Source: an uncultured Clostridia bacterium (GTDB lineage Bacteria > Bacillota > Clostridia > UBA1212 > UBA1255). From it: DNA of 64,000 nucleotides. A program made the position numbers and the translations under genes. This document shows positions 26,224 to 35,842 of this stretch, one piece after another (position 1 is the first letter of the stretch; every line of letters starts with the position of its first letter). The stretch covers positions 1 to 64,000 of the forward strand of contig CAJFUB010000020.1 in the NCBI GenBank assembly GCA_904420095.1, in the 5' to 3' direction. Below the pieces are notes generated by a model. The model was not told where the DNA came from. It was given only the letters and a program-made list of their open reading frames with translations, and made no database searches.

Positions 26224-27720
26224 ATGCTTAAGAAAAACAGAAAAGAAAATCCTCTGGACGAACATACGGCTCCTAAAACAGGCAGCTTATTAAAGAGACG
26301 CGTTAATTACGGGATCGGGTATGTTTTGCTGATTGTCGCTACGATCGTAGTGTTCGTGGTGGTGAATGTAATTCTGGAACGGCTGCCGATGTCTGTGGAT
26401 CTGACGGCCAATGAGCAGTTTTCCATTACGGATGAAACGGAGGAAATTCTGGAGAATCTCAATGAAGACGTTGAAATCATTGCGCTTTACGATCGGGTAA
26501 AAGGAATGGCGGATACGCAGCGCGCAGAGGTGATCCGGATTCTGGATCTTTACGATGCGTATTCACATGTCAGCGTCTCCTATGTTTCTCTGGACAGCAA
26601 CCCGAATATCGTCAACGAGACGGTAGGCCAGGCGAGCGCAGCCGCCTATTCCGAAGGCGACTATATCGTTAAAAGTGGAAAACGCACGAAACGGATAGCG
26701 GCAAACGATATGTTTGAAACGTCTACACAATATATCAGCAATATTATACCGGTTACTTACGCCACCGGCAATCAGACGGAGCTCCGGGTGAGCACGGCGA
26801 TCAAATATGTGACGCTGGAAACGATCCCGAATCTGTACGTTTCTACCGGACTGCAGGAAGAAGACATGTCTTACTTTGGTAAAATATTCGAAGATCTGGA
26901 TAACATGAACATTCTTGTAAAAGAAATCAACCTGTCCCAGGTTGATGCGATCCCCGAGGATGCCGGAGCGATCCTTTTCCTGAGCCCGAAGCGGGATTTG
27001 TCCGAGCTGGAATACGACATGCTGCACCAGTGGCTTTCTTATGACGGCGGGATGGCGTTTTTTGCATTCGATTCCGATATGACGGCGACGAGCCTGGAGC
27101 GCTTCAATCTCCTGCTTTCGGAGCTGTACGGTTTATCCGTCAACAATGATATCGTATCCGACGAGGAGGCCTATCAGATCGCAGCGGCGGCAAAGCCGTC
27201 GGTCATTACGGCGTCTGCGCATAGCAACGGTCCGCTTTCTGTGAACCCTCTGAACAGAACATACTTTTCCTATGATTCCAGAAGCATCAATCTGCTCAGC
27301 ACCGCCGGATATTTTGAATCGTTTCCGCTGATTCAGACCTCGTCTACCGCTACTTCGACTGCGTACGGGACGGGCGCGGAAACGGTAGGAGTCGCGACGC
27401 TGGCTGCGTGCGGTGAGTATTACGGAAACGGGGAACATTCGCGTGTCGTCGTCTTGGGGTCAAGCCTCGGTCTTACGGATGAAAATATTCAGCAATATTC
27501 CGACACCGCATCCGAGCTTTTGTTCCTATACAGCGTCGACTGGATGCTGGGAGAGGACACCATGGAATCGCTGAATATTGAAACAAAACAGTATTCTACG
27601 ACGGTTCTTACGGTAGACAGCGCCAAGAGCAAATGGATCTTTGCTTTTTCCGTGATCATATATCCGGTCGCTATAATTGCGGTCGGTCTGGTAATCTGGC
27701 TGAAACGGCGCCATCTGTAA
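26224..27720 (+). CDS. GldG-like ABC transporter auxiliary protein
   Basis: A 498-residue protein with an N-terminal membrane segment (about 32-55), a large extracytoplasmic domain of the GldG/ABC-type auxiliary family (LTANEQFSITDETEEIL start and SLDSNPNIV) and a C-terminal membrane anchor ending in WLKRRHL. The family partners with GldA/GldF-like subunits. A clear GAAAGG site precedes the ATG. Confidence 0.82.
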   Translation: MLKKNRKENPLDEHTAPKTGSLLKRRVNYGIGYVLLIVATIVVFVVVNVILERLPMSVDLTANEQFSITDETEEILENLNEDVEIIALYDRVKGMADTQRAEVIRILDLYDAYSHVSVSYVSLDSNPNIVNETVGQASAAAYSEGDYIVKSGKRTKRIAANDMFETSTQYISNIIPVTYATGNQTELRVSTAIKYVTLETIPNLYVSTGLQEEDMSYFGKIFEDLDNMNILVKEINLSQVDAIPEDAGAILFLSPKRDLSELEYDMLHQWLSYDGGMAFFAFDSDMTATSLERFNLLLSELYGLSVNNDIVSDEEAYQIAAAAKPSVITASAHSNGPLSVNPLNRTYFSYDSRSINLLSTAGYFESFPLIQTSSTATSTAYGTGAETVGVATLAACGEYYGNGEHSRVVVLGSSLGLTDENIQQYSDTASELLFLYSVDWMLGEDTMESLNIETKQYSTTVLTVDSAKSKWIFAFSVIIYPVAIIAVGLVIWLKRRHL

Positions 27721-27740
27721 AGTTCAGGAGGAAACGAGCT

Positions 27741-29168
27741 ATGAAGCAGTACAAAACAACGATCATATCCCTTATTATAATCGCGGTGGTAGCGGCGGGG
27801 TTTTTCATTGTATCTGCCGTACTCGACCGAAATCAGACGAATGAGGATCCCGCCGGCGCCACCGCGGAAGAGCAATCGGGCGAGAAAATTTTTAATATCG
27901 AAAGCGTTTCGGAAATCGGTGCATATGAATGCAATATTGTCGACGACATCAAGCTGGAACGAGACGCCTCCGACGATTGGACTTGTACGACTTATCCGGA
28001 TCTGGCGCTCTATGAGGCCGGAATCGTCTCCGGACTTAACTCGATAAGGCAATGCATGGCGGTCCTCGTATACGAGGGTGAGATTACCGACGAAATCATA
28101 AGAAACTATGAAATTTCACGCACCGAATATATCAAGGTGCGGCTGAAGGATGGAACGGAATATACGCTGCGCTTCGGGATGCAGAAGCCGGGGACGTCGT
28201 CCTGCTTTGCCGTTGTGGAACAAACGAATAAAGTATATTTGATGAACAGCACGTATAAAGATTCCATTATCATAACGAAAGAAAATCTGCTTCACACAAA
28301 GATTTTTAATTTTAATGATGAAGGAAAAATCAAGGGAATAGAAATCCAAAAGTCCGGAGAGCAATTTGTGGTTCTTTCTGCGGTTTTGTCTAATGAAAAC
28401 AGAACGTGGACCATGGAATTCCCTCTGAACAGAGAAGGCGACGATTCGCATATCGAGGATGTGCTTACGGCGGTGACTTCCTTGTATACTGAGGATTACA
28501 TCGAGGGGGACTGCCAGGACCTTTCAAAATACGGTCTTGAAAATCCGTATTATGTTCTGCGGCTCACGGACAACAAGGGGACACAGACTCTGTCCCTCGG
28601 CAATAAGGTTCCGGCGGGAAATGCATATTATTGCATTTTCGGCGGAGAAAACAACGTTTTCACCGTAGGGACCTCTACGCTCACCTTCCTTGATGATACG
28701 GAGCTCAAGTACATGAATCCTTCCATTTTCAACAGAATGTACACGGAGCTTGAACTGATCAAAATCGACGTGACGTGCGGGGAATTTAATGAGTCGTACA
28801 CGATGGGCTTCGACATTTGGGAGGACGGAGAACAGCTGTATTTTAACGATGAGCCTCTTCCGGATGACAATACCATTATCCGGGCATTCCGAAGAATGAA
28901 TACGGCGCTTTATTCGCTCGATCTGGTCGGGCTGGCTCCCGAGCCGGAGACAAAAGGGGAACGTCTGATCGCAGTTGAATATCACACCAGCAGTGGGGAA
29001 ACGATTCTTGTAGAAGGCTTCCGAAGAGATGAAACGACGATGAGCCTTTATGAGAACGGCGTCTATTGCGGAGGCTACGATCATATCCGCCAGATCACAG
29101 GGACCAATGAAGCTTACGGAATCCTTGGAACGCTGGAAAATTTCAGAACATTATCAGGAATGAATTAA
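27741..29168 (+). CDS. DUF4340 domain-containing membrane-anchored protein
   Basis: A 475-residue protein with an N-terminal membrane anchor (about 7-29) and an extracytoplasmic domain containing repeated EYTLRFG / TQTLSLGNK strand-rich units, matching DUF4340. The ATG at 27741 has CAGGAGGAAACGAGCT upstream, so the longer open frame is rejected. DUF4340 genes regularly close GldA-F-G-like clusters. Function is unknown. Confidence 0.8.
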   Translation: MKQYKTTIISLIIIAVVAAGFFIVSAVLDRNQTNEDPAGATAEEQSGEKIFNIESVSEIGAYECNIVDDIKLERDASDDWTCTTYPDLALYEAGIVSGLNSIRQCMAVLVYEGEITDEIIRNYEISRTEYIKVRLKDGTEYTLRFGMQKPGTSSCFAVVEQTNKVYLMNSTYKDSIIITKENLLHTKIFNFNDEGKIKGIEIQKSGEQFVVLSAVLSNENRTWTMEFPLNREGDDSHIEDVLTAVTSLYTEDYIEGDCQDLSKYGLENPYYVLRLTDNKGTQTLSLGNKVPAGNAYYCIFGGENNVFTVGTSTLTFLDDTELKYMNPSIFNRMYTELELIKIDVTCGEFNESYTMGFDIWEDGEQLYFNDEPLPDDNTIIRAFRRMNTALYSLDLVGLAPEPETKGERLIAVEYHTSSGETILVEGFRRDETTMSLYENGVYCGGYDHIRQITGTNEAYGILGTLENFRTLSGMN

Positions 29169-29203
29169 GGCAAAGCTTCATACCATTATAGGGAACGACA
29201 TCT

Positions 29204-30214
29204 GTAAAGAAGCTGTTTCAGATCAAAAATGCGTTTATTGTCGGCGCCGTTTATCTTTCTGCGATTATCGGCGCCGGCTTTGCTACCGGCAGAGAAATAA
29301 TGACATATTTTGCGCGATTCGGATACCCGGGATTGATCGGCCTTTTCGCAGCGTGCGCTCTGATTGCGTTTTGCGGCGCAAAGGCGCTTCTGACAGTACT
29401 GCGCGGAGGACTTCGTGATCCGCATGCGCTGAATATCGCGCTGGGCGGAAAAGGCTTTGGGACGTTTCTTACGATCTGCTGCGGCTTGTTTGCCTATTCC
29501 GCTTATATTATCATGCTTGCAGGAATTCGGCAGCTCTGCGGCGGCAGTCTGGCGGCCGTCCTTCTCGTTTCGGTCTGTGCATATATCGTGTTATATAAAG
29601 GCTTCGGCATGCTTGTAAAGATCTGTGGGATCTGTGCGCCGCTCCTCGCGGTTGCAATCGCAATAACGGCGCTTGCGGGCTCCTTTACCGGAGACGGGGC
29701 TGCTGCGGCAGCCACTTATGAATGCAAGCCGCTTCAAATTGCAGTAAAAGCAATTCTCTATGCGGGATACAACGTACTGACTTCTATTTGCGTTCTCGGC
29801 CGTTCCCTTCATCTGCTGGAATCCGGAAAAACCGCCGTCCGGGGCGCAATCCTTGGCGCCGCAATGCTTTTTCTTTCCGGTGCGGCGGTGCTGGTCGCGC
29901 TGGTACACGGCGGTATTCCGCCGAATCGGTACGAAATGCCGGTATTGGCTTTATTTGCGGAAGAAAGTCTCGTTTTCCATGCGGTGCTTTTGATTACGAT
30001 GTTCATCTCGGCGATTTCGGGATTAACCAGTACATGCGTTTTCTTTACGGGCCTTTTGCCGGAACGGAAAATGGGGATTCTTCTGGGCCTTGCCGCAATT
30101 CCTGCGACTTATATTACATTTGGAAAGCTTATGGATGTGCTGTATCCTATATTCGGCATCGCAGGAATATTTTTGATGATTGTACTTGCGCTGATAGGGA
30201 AGAAAAATGTATAA
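29204..30214 (+). CDS. YkvI-like membrane protein with no canonical start codon
   Basis: Up to 336 residues with about ten membrane segments. The family N-terminus (GAVYLSAIIGAGFATGREI) is encoded at 29243-29299, upstream of the first ATG (29300), so translation must start earlier. Between the in-frame stop at 29189 and 29300 there is no ATG, GTG or TTG. GTA at 29204 sits 8 nt after AGGGAA, where a start codon is expected, and CTG at 29213 is the other option. A point change in the start codon or a sequence error is likely. The rest of the gene is intact and it is followed by DUF5711 and CvpA genes. Confidence 0.75.
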   Translation, partial: VKKLFQIKNAFIVGAVYLSAIIGAGFATGREIMTYFARFGYPGLIGLFAACALIAFCGAKALLTVLRGGLRDPHALNIALGGKGFGTFLTICCGLFAYSAYIIMLAGIRQLCGGSLAAVLLVSVCAYIVLYKGFGMLVKICGICAPLLAVAIAITALAGSFTGDGAAAAATYECKPLQIAVKAILYAGYNVLTSICVLGRSLHLLESGKTAVRGAILGAAMLFLSGAAVLVALVHGGIPPNRYEMPVLALFAEESLVFHAVLLITMFISAISGLTSTCVFFTGLLPERKMGILLGLAAIPATYITFGKLMDVLYPIFGIAGIFLMIVLALIGKKNV

Positions 30215-30253
30215 TATCAAAAACAGGATCATATCGGAGAGGTCGGGAAGAGT

Positions 30254-31489
30254 TTGCCGGATACAAAAGAAAAGCACGAAAAACGGTCAAAGATCATACC
30301 GCATGGAGAAATGGACAAACGCCGTGCAGCGCAGAGAAGAAAGCGCAGGCGGCTCCTAGGCCTGATTGCCGCCGTCATTGCAGCCGTTTTGCTGATCGTG
30401 TTTTTCGCAAAGGGCGGATATGAAAAATTTCTTGATCTTCTGGGCATAGAACGGAATATTGCCGTGACGCCGACCATTACGGAAGTTGCGTGCGAGCTGA
30501 AAGGCGAACCCGTCATAGCCGGCGTCGGCGGTACGATAATCATTTATGACGAACAGGGCGTAACCGGTTACGGATCGGACGGGAAATGGAAGTGGAACGA
30601 GGCCTGTACGCTGGAAAATCCCGTCGTGTCCTACTGCGGCGGCAGCGTGGTTTATACGGATTCGGGCGGCACTGCCGCATACGCGTTCGGCCCGGAGGGA
30701 ATCCTGTGGCGCTATGGCAGCGAGAAGAAGCTCATGGCCGTATTCGGCGGCGCTTCGGGGCAGATCTGCATGATCCATGAAGAAAACGAATACCTCTCGG
30801 CTGCAACGATTTTTGAATATGACGAAAAATCTTCCGCGCTGAGAGAGCTTTTCACTCGGAAATTCGGCTCGCATTATATGCTGGCGGGAGCCATTTCTCC
30901 GGACGGCAGACAGCTGGCGCTTTCCGGCGCATATTCGAATGGCGGCGACGCAGCCGGAATCGTATCCTTTCTGAGAATGTCCGACGGCGAAGTCTTTACA
31001 AGTAATGCGGAAGAGGAAATTTATGTAAAACTGTTTTACGCAGACGACGGAAGGCTGTTTGCCGCAAACAGCGATTCCGTGCGCGTTTTATATCATTCCC
31101 TGACGGCGTCCTCCGAGGAAGATTCGGATCAGGAAATCTGGAACCGAGAAAATGGACGGGAACTGCTTACGGACGCCGTACTGGTGAACGGAAAATATCT
31201 TGTAGCGGCCCTGGGCTCCGAGGAATCGGGGAAAACCGTTGTGAAGGGCTACGATACCGCAGGAAAAGAACGTTTAAATTTTGAAATATCCGGCAATATT
31301 ATCGGTATGCATACCGCCGGAGACGCCGTGCTGCTTTATACAGACAGATATATATATATGTATAATGAAAAGGGGCTCCTGATCGGGACGCAGGAGGCAG
31401 GCTTTACGATTAAGAAAGCCGTATGCACGGACAGCCGCCACGCCGCGGTATACGGGGACGGAAGAGTTCTTTCCGTATCGTTTCAATAA
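30254..31489 (+). CDS. DUF5711-type membrane-anchored beta-propeller-like protein
   Basis: A 411-residue protein with a basic N-terminus, one membrane segment (about 35-55) and an extracytoplasmic region rich in short beta repeats (GVGGTIIIYDEQGVTGY, CGGSVVYTDSGG), resembling DUF5711/PQQ-like propellers. TTG at 30254 is the likely start, with GGAGAGG upstream. It sits between the YkvI-like and CvpA genes. Confidence 0.7.
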   Translation: MPDTKEKHEKRSKIIPHGEMDKRRAAQRRKRRRLLGLIAAVIAAVLLIVFFAKGGYEKFLDLLGIERNIAVTPTITEVACELKGEPVIAGVGGTIIIYDEQGVTGYGSDGKWKWNEACTLENPVVSYCGGSVVYTDSGGTAAYAFGPEGILWRYGSEKKLMAVFGGASGQICMIHEENEYLSAATIFEYDEKSSALRELFTRKFGSHYMLAGAISPDGRQLALSGAYSNGGDAAGIVSFLRMSDGEVFTSNAEEEIYVKLFYADDGRLFAANSDSVRVLYHSLTASSEEDSDQEIWNRENGRELLTDAVLVNGKYLVAALGSEESGKTVVKGYDTAGKERLNFEISGNIIGMHTAGDAVLLYTDRYIYMYNEKGLLIGTQEAGFTIKKAVCTDSRHAAVYGDGRVLSVSFQ

Positions 31490-31509
31490 ATTTTACGGAG
31501 GTCATGGAG

Positions 31510-32193
31510 ATGTTGGTCGATATTATAGTTGTCGTAATCGTGCTTGCTTTTATTCTGGTGGGATGGAAAAGAGGCTTTATGCTTTCCGTTTATGCTCTTT
31601 TTTCCATGATTGTTGCCGTCGCGCTCGCCTGTGTTTTATCGCCCGCCGTATCGGCCGGGCTTGAAAAGACGGGGCTTCAGGATAAACTGGAAACGAAAAT
31701 TTCGGCTTATGTCGAAACCGAGCTGACAGAGAAATTCGGAGAAAACGCTGACATCAGCACGGAGGAAGCCGCTGAAGAGCTTCCGCTTCCGAGCTTTTTG
31801 ACGGGAAAAATCGCTGAGGATGCCGAAGAAAGCGCGGCGAGTCCGATAAAAAGCGTTTCCGAGCGTGTCGGAATAAAATCCGCCGAATTGATCTGCGGCG
31901 TCATTGCTTTTATTCTTATTTTTTTCATAGTAATGGTAATCATGATGGTGCTGAAGATTATATTAAAGCTGGCCTCGAAGCTCCCGGTGCTCAAACAGGC
32001 AGACGCGGTCGGCGGCGTGCTGATCGGTTTTGTACAGGGAGTTCTGTTTATCTGTGTCCTGGCGCTGCTGCTTTCCGTTTTCTCTTCGACTCAGAGCATG
32101 CGGGGGATCGTTTCGGCCGTGGAGGATTCGCATATTGCAAAATATATTTATGAAAACAATTTTATCGGCCAAATAATATCCCGTCTGTTTTGA
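31510..32193 (+). CDS. CvpA family membrane protein
   Basis: A 227-residue protein with the CvpA-family start (VDIIVVVIVLAFILVGWKRGFMLSVYAL), four membrane segments and an extracytoplasmic acidic loop (about 60-130). The ATG at 31510 is preferred because GGAGG ends 8 nt upstream; the ATG at 31504 would leave only 2 nt. Proteins of this family are linked to colicin V production and to biofilm or envelope maintenance; the molecular role is unclear. Confidence 0.8.
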   Translation: MLVDIIVVVIVLAFILVGWKRGFMLSVYALFSMIVAVALACVLSPAVSAGLEKTGLQDKLETKISAYVETELTEKFGENADISTEEAAEELPLPSFLTGKIAEDAEESAASPIKSVSERVGIKSAELICGVIAFILIFFIVMVIMMVLKIILKLASKLPVLKQADAVGGVLIGFVQGVLFICVLALLLSVFSSTQSMRGIVSAVEDSHIAKYIYENNFIGQIISRLF

Positions 32194-32210
32194 ATTTACG
32201 AAAATAGGTG

Positions 32211-32240
32211 TTGACAAACTATCTTTTTTTGTGTTACATT
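32211..32240 (+). promoter_or_regulatory. Promoter of rpmG-secE-nusG
   Basis: TTGACA at 32211-32216 with TTACAT at 32234-32239 (17 nt) or TACATT at 32235-32240 (18 nt). rpmG starts 36 nt later behind GGAGGTG. Confidence 0.7.
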
Positions 32241-32275
32241 AGTCAATGCGCTTTAGGCGATGGAGGTGTAGTGAC

Positions 32276-32425
32276 ATGAGAGTAAAGGTAACGATGGCTT
32301 GTACGGAGTGCAAACAGCGGAATTATACGACGATGAAGAATAAAAAGAATAACCCGGACAGAATGGAATTCAGCAAGTACTGTAAATTCTGCAAAAAGCA
32401 TACGCCTCACAGAGAAACGAAATAA
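32276..32425 (+). CDS. rpmG: 50S ribosomal protein L33
   Basis: A 49-residue protein beginning [19 protein letters not shown] and ending THRETK-like (HTPHRETK). It has two zinc-type CxxC pairs (CTEC and CKFC), so it is the zinc-binding C+ form. GGAGGTGTAGTGAC precedes the ATG. It is followed by secE and nusG, the standard Bacillota order. Confidence 0.96.
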   Translation: MRVKVTMACTECKQRNYTTMKNKKNNPDRMEFSKYCKFCKKHTPHRETK

Positions 32426-32469
32426 TTTTTCGATTTGCAGAATGCCAAGCAGTTTAAGGATGTGTTTTG

Positions 32470-32712
32470 ATGGCGAAGGAAAAAGAAAAAAAAGCAAAGA
32501 AGCCGAATTTCTTTAAAAGAACAGGCACCAGGATCGCCTCTTTTTTTAAGGGAATCGTTTCGGAAATCAAAAAAGTTACATGGCCTACCAAAAAACAGGT
32601 TGTATCCAATACGCTGTCTGTTCTGGCGTTCTGTCTTGTGGTCGGGGCAATTATTTGGCTCGCAGATTTCGGATTGAAATCCCTGATGAGTCTAATTACC
32701 AGACTGAGCTGA
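32470..32712 (+). CDS. secE: Preprotein translocase subunit SecE
   Basis: An 80-residue protein with a lysine-rich cytoplasmic N-terminus, the conserved SEIKKVTWPTKKQV amphipathic helix and one C-terminal membrane segment. It is part of the SecYEG channel. The ATG at 32470 has AAGGA 9 nt upstream. Confidence 0.95.
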   Translation: MAKEKEKKAKKPNFFKRTGTRIASFFKGIVSEIKKVTWPTKKQVVSNTLSVLAFCLVVGAIIWLADFGLKSLMSLITRLS

Positions 32713-32764
32713 CCGCGGTTTCGGACGGACGGTAACCGGCAATCCAGCTGAAAGGAGGACGTGT

Positions 32765-33301
32765 ATGTTTTTAGAGGATGTATCGAGCGAGCCGATGTGG
32801 TACGTTGTGCATACTTATTCGGGTTATGAAAATAAAGTTAAGGCGAGTCTTGAGAAAGTAATTGAAAACAGAGGCATGCAGGATTACTTTTTTGATATTA
32901 TAATCCCCATGCTGGAAGAAGTAGAAATTAAAGACGGACGTGAGAAATCCGCCCTCAAAAAGATATTTCCCGGATACGTCCTTGTCAAAATGATCCTTAC
33001 CGATGATACATGGTATATCGTGCGCAATATCAGAGGCGTGACGAGCTTCGTTGGATTTGGAAATAAGCCGCAGAGCTTGTCGGAGGAAGAAGTCCGCGCG
33101 CTTGGCGTCGATCAAACGAAAACAGCAGTGGATTATGAAATCGGCGATACTGTCCGTATCATTTCCGGCCCGCTTGAGAATTTTACGGGCGTGGTCGAGA
33201 GCATAAACGTAGAAAAGTCACAGGTTAAGGTGCTCGTGTCCATGTTCGGACGCGAGATTTCAGCAGAATTGGAATATTCTCAAATTCAGAGGATATTTTA
33301 A
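32765..33301 (+). CDS. nusG: Transcription termination/antitermination protein NusG
   Basis: A 178-residue protein with the NGN domain (MWYVVHTYSGYENKVKASLE to FPGYVLVKM) and a C-terminal KOW domain (IGDTVRIISGPLENFTGVV). It binds RNA polymerase and couples it to Rho or the ribosome. AAAGGAGGACGTGT precedes the ATG. Confidence 0.97.
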   Translation: MFLEDVSSEPMWYVVHTYSGYENKVKASLEKVIENRGMQDYFFDIIIPMLEEVEIKDGREKSALKKIFPGYVLVKMILTDDTWYIVRNIRGVTSFVGFGNKPQSLSEEEVRALGVDQTKTAVDYEIGDTVRIISGPLENFTGVVESINVEKSQVKVLVSMFGREISAELEYSQIQRIF

Positions 33302-33343
33302 TTATAGATTATTTGTTCTTTTAATTTTTTGGGAGGTGGAAAT

Positions 33344-33769
33344 ATGGCAAAGAAAATAGCAGCCGTAGTAAAATTGCAGATTCCTGCGGGAAAGGCTGCT
33401 CCTACGCCACCGGTTGGACCAGCCTTAGGTCAGCATGGCCTGAATATCATGGGATTTTGTAAGGAATTTAACGACAGGACAAAGGCGGATGCCGGATTGA
33501 TCATTCCGGTTGTAATAACCGTTTATGCCGACAAGACGTTTTCGTTCATTACAAAGACTCCTCCTGCGGCGGTTCTTTTAAAGAAGGCCTGCAAGATTGA
33601 GAGCGGATCCGGAAAGCCCAACCGTGAGAAAGTTGCGAAGATCGCAAAAGCGGATCTGATGAAAATTGCGGAGCAGAAAATGCCGGATATGAATGCGGGA
33701 AGCGTGGAGGCTGCCGCAAGCATGCTGGCGGGTACCGCCAGGAGCATGGGCATCGTCGTGGAAGGCTGA
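33344..33769 (+). CDS. rplK: 50S ribosomal protein L11
   Basis: A 141-residue protein of normal length with the typical start [17 protein letters not shown] and the [11 protein letters not shown] motif. The ATG at 33344 is behind GGGAGGTGGAAAT. It forms the GTPase-associated centre and is needed for RelA activation. Confidence 0.97.
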   Translation: MAKKIAAVVKLQIPAGKAAPTPPVGPALGQHGLNIMGFCKEFNDRTKADAGLIIPVVITVYADKTFSFITKTPPAAVLLKKACKIESGSGKPNREKVAKIAKADLMKIAEQKMPDMNAGSVEAAASMLAGTARSMGIVVEG

Positions 33770-33808
33770 GCCCCGGGGAGTATTTGTGATAAAGGAGTGT
33801 GAACAGAC

Positions 33809-34498
33809 GTGTTTAGAGGCAAAAAGTATCAGGACAGCGCAAAACTCATAGACAATACAAAGCTTTACGATCCTTCCGAGGCTCTGGATCTTGTGGTAAA
33901 GACCGCGAAAGCAAAATTCGACGAGACCATCGAGGTGCATATCAGACTCGGCGTCGACTCAAGGCATGCGGATCAGCAGGTAAGAGGAGCCGTTGTGCTT
34001 CCGAACGGTACGGGTAAGACGAAAAAAGTTCTTGTATTTGCAAAAGGTGACAAAGCTGCGGAGGCGGAAGCCGCGGGGGCGGATTTTGTCGGCGCGGAGG
34101 ATCTTGTCGCTAAGATTCAGGGCGAGAATTGGTTTGGATTCGACGTGGTGGTCGCGACGCCCGACATGATGGGCGTGGTCGGACGGCTCGGTAAAGTGCT
34201 CGGACCGAAGGGACTCATGCCGAACCCGAAAGCCGGCACCGTTACGATGGACGTCACAAAGGCGATTGAGGAATTGAAGGCGGGCAAGATCGAATACCGC
34301 CTGGACAAGACCAATATTATCCATTGCCCGCTGGGAAAGGCTTCCTTCGGAGCGGAGAAGCTGCAGGAAAACTACAGCACGCTTTATGACGCGGTCTTAA
34401 AGGCAAAGCCTGCCGCGGCCAAAGGCCAGTATATGAAAAGCATCATCGTGACATCCACGATGGGCCCGGGAATTAAAATCAATCCCGCAAAGGCGTAA
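33809..34498 (+). CDS. rplA: 50S ribosomal protein L1
   Basis: A 229-residue protein with both L1 domains and the signature [22 protein letters not shown] start with AAAGGAGTGTG upstream. In bacteria L1 also represses its own L11-L1 message. Confidence 0.97.
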   Translation: MFRGKKYQDSAKLIDNTKLYDPSEALDLVVKTAKAKFDETIEVHIRLGVDSRHADQQVRGAVVLPNGTGKTKKVLVFAKGDKAAEAEAAGADFVGAEDLVAKIQGENWFGFDVVVATPDMMGVVGRLGKVLGPKGLMPNPKAGTVTMDVTKAIEELKAGKIEYRLDKTNIIHCPLGKASFGAEKLQENYSTLYDAVLKAKPAAAKGQYMKSIIVTSTMGPGIKINPAKA

Positions 34499-34519
34499 TC
34501 CCGGTGGCATCAATAAAAC

Positions 34520-34642
34520 CGAATACCGTTTTTGACCGGAGACAGCAGGCATCGCTTTATAACGAATAAGTCCCGCCGAGGTTTTTGGAATTCCGAGTGG
34601 ATTCTTGACCCTTTTGTGTCTTCGGCGCAAAAGGGTTTTCTG
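34520..34642 (+). ncRNA. L10 ribosomal protein leader
   Basis: The 190-nt gap between rplA and rplJ holds a structured leader of the L10_leader type. It ends in a 9-bp hairpin (34608-34616 with 34628-34636) followed by TTTTCTGTTTATT, which works as an attenuator. L10(L12)4 binding to the upstream kink-turn region controls rplJL in Bacillota. The 5' limit given is approximate. Confidence 0.8.
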
Positions 34643-34689
34643 TTTATTATAAAACTGACGGAACAATTTTAGAGGAGGTGTTTGTAAAG

Positions 34690-35184
34690 ATGCCAAGCGA
34701 GAAAGTTTTAAAAGAAAAAGAAGCAATCGTCGCGTCTATCGCAGAGGAGATCAAGAATGCGGCTACCGTTGTTTTCGTAGACGCAAGAGGCCTGACGGTC
34801 GAAAAGGATACGGAACTCAGAGCCGGACTCCGGAAGGCCGGCGTCAGCTACAAGGTTCGGAAAAATACACTGACGCTGAAAGCAGTCAGAGAACTGGGCC
34901 TGGAAGGCCTGGAAGATTTCCTGAAGGGACCTACTGCGATTGCCGCATGCCCCAACCTGACGGATGCCGCAAAAATCATCAATGATTTTTCGAAAGAAAA
35001 TAAAGCGGTTGAAATCAAGGGCGGAATTATGGAGGGAAAGGCCGTCAATGCGGATACGGTCAGAGAGCTGGCGTCGCTGCCGTCGAAAGAAGTGCTCATC
35101 GCCAGAGCGCTGGGCGGTCTGAATGCGCCGATTACAAGCCTTGTGATTGCGCTGAATGCAATTGCAGAAAAGCAGGAAGCCTGA
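34690..35184 (+). CDS. rplJ: 50S ribosomal protein L10
   Basis: A 164-residue protein with the family pattern ([24 protein letters not shown]) and the C-terminal L12-binding helix. The ATG at 34690 is chosen since GAGGAGGTG ends 9-10 nt upstream; the in-frame GTG at 34678 lies on the ribosome binding site. Confidence 0.96.
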   Translation: MPSEKVLKEKEAIVASIAEEIKNAATVVFVDARGLTVEKDTELRAGLRKAGVSYKVRKNTLTLKAVRELGLEGLEDFLKGPTAIAACPNLTDAAKIINDFSKENKAVEIKGGIMEGKAVNADTVRELASLPSKEVLIARALGGLNAPITSLVIALNAIAEKQEA

Positions 35185-35233
35185 GCAGCAGGCGATTACA
35201 CAAAAATATAAAAAGAAAATGGAGGAATACAAA

Positions 35234-35623
35234 ATGGCCAGTGAGAAAATACAAAAATTTATCGATGATGTCAAGGCTCTGACAGTTCTGGAGCTTAACG
35301 AGCTTGTCAAGGCTCTGGAAGAGGAATTCGGCGTGTCCGCTGCCGCTTCCGTTGCAGTTGCCGCCGGACCGGCCGCCGCAGCCGCAGGAGACGCCCCCGC
35401 AGCCGCTGAGCAGACGGAGTTCGATGTCATTCTGAAGAGCGCCGGACCGAATAAAATGAACGTCATTAAAATCGTTAAGGAAATTACGGGCGCATCTCTT
35501 ATGGACGCCAAGAAGCTTGTTGACGAAGCTCCGAAGCCCTTGAAAGAGAAAATCAGCAAAGATGACGCTGCCGCAATGGAAGCGAAGCTGAAGGAAGCAG
35601 GAGCGGAAGTAGAGGTCAAGTAA
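35234..35623 (+). CDS. rplL: 50S ribosomal protein L7/L12
   Basis: A 129-residue protein: N-terminal dimerisation helices (to about 50), an Ala-rich hinge and the C-terminal factor-binding domain ([24 protein letters not shown]). The ATG at 35234 follows GGAGGAATACAAA. Normally rpoB follows; here a terminator and an AraC gene do. Confidence 0.97.
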   Translation: MASEKIQKFIDDVKALTVLELNELVKALEEEFGVSAAASVAVAAGPAAAAAGDAPAAAEQTEFDVILKSAGPNKMNVIKIVKEITGASLMDAKKLVDEAPKPLKEKISKDDAAAMEAKLKEAGAEVEVK

Positions 35624-35660
35624 TTTTTGTGCAGTTAAATTGTTCCAGTCAGAGAGGGCA

Positions 35661-35719
35661 GTAAAAAGCCCGGAAGAAAGCCACGGTTCATTAAAACAGA
35701 GAACCGTGGTTTTTTACTG
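35661..35719 (+). terminator. Rho-independent terminator after rplL
   Basis: A 9-bp GC-rich stem (CCACGGTTC 35681-35689 with GAACCGTGG 35701-35709) is followed by six T residues. An outer pairing of AGTAAAAA (35661-35668) with TTTTTACT (35712-35719) could extend the hairpin and make it work in both directions. Confidence 0.9.
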
Positions 35720-35842
35720 CAGCTTGGCAAAATGAAATATTAATGCTACAATATGCATGCTATTTAAAGCTTCGAAGCAGGGAAACGCGGCCGTGGAAAA
35801 CAAATGCAGCGATTTCTTCCTGCAGCGCCGGATGGAGGCGAA

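Noticed and set aside
35661-35719. A sixth member of the TTTTTACT repeat family after rplL
   Set aside because: The arms occur in the opposite order (AGTAAAAA outside first) around a normal terminator and have a different spacing.
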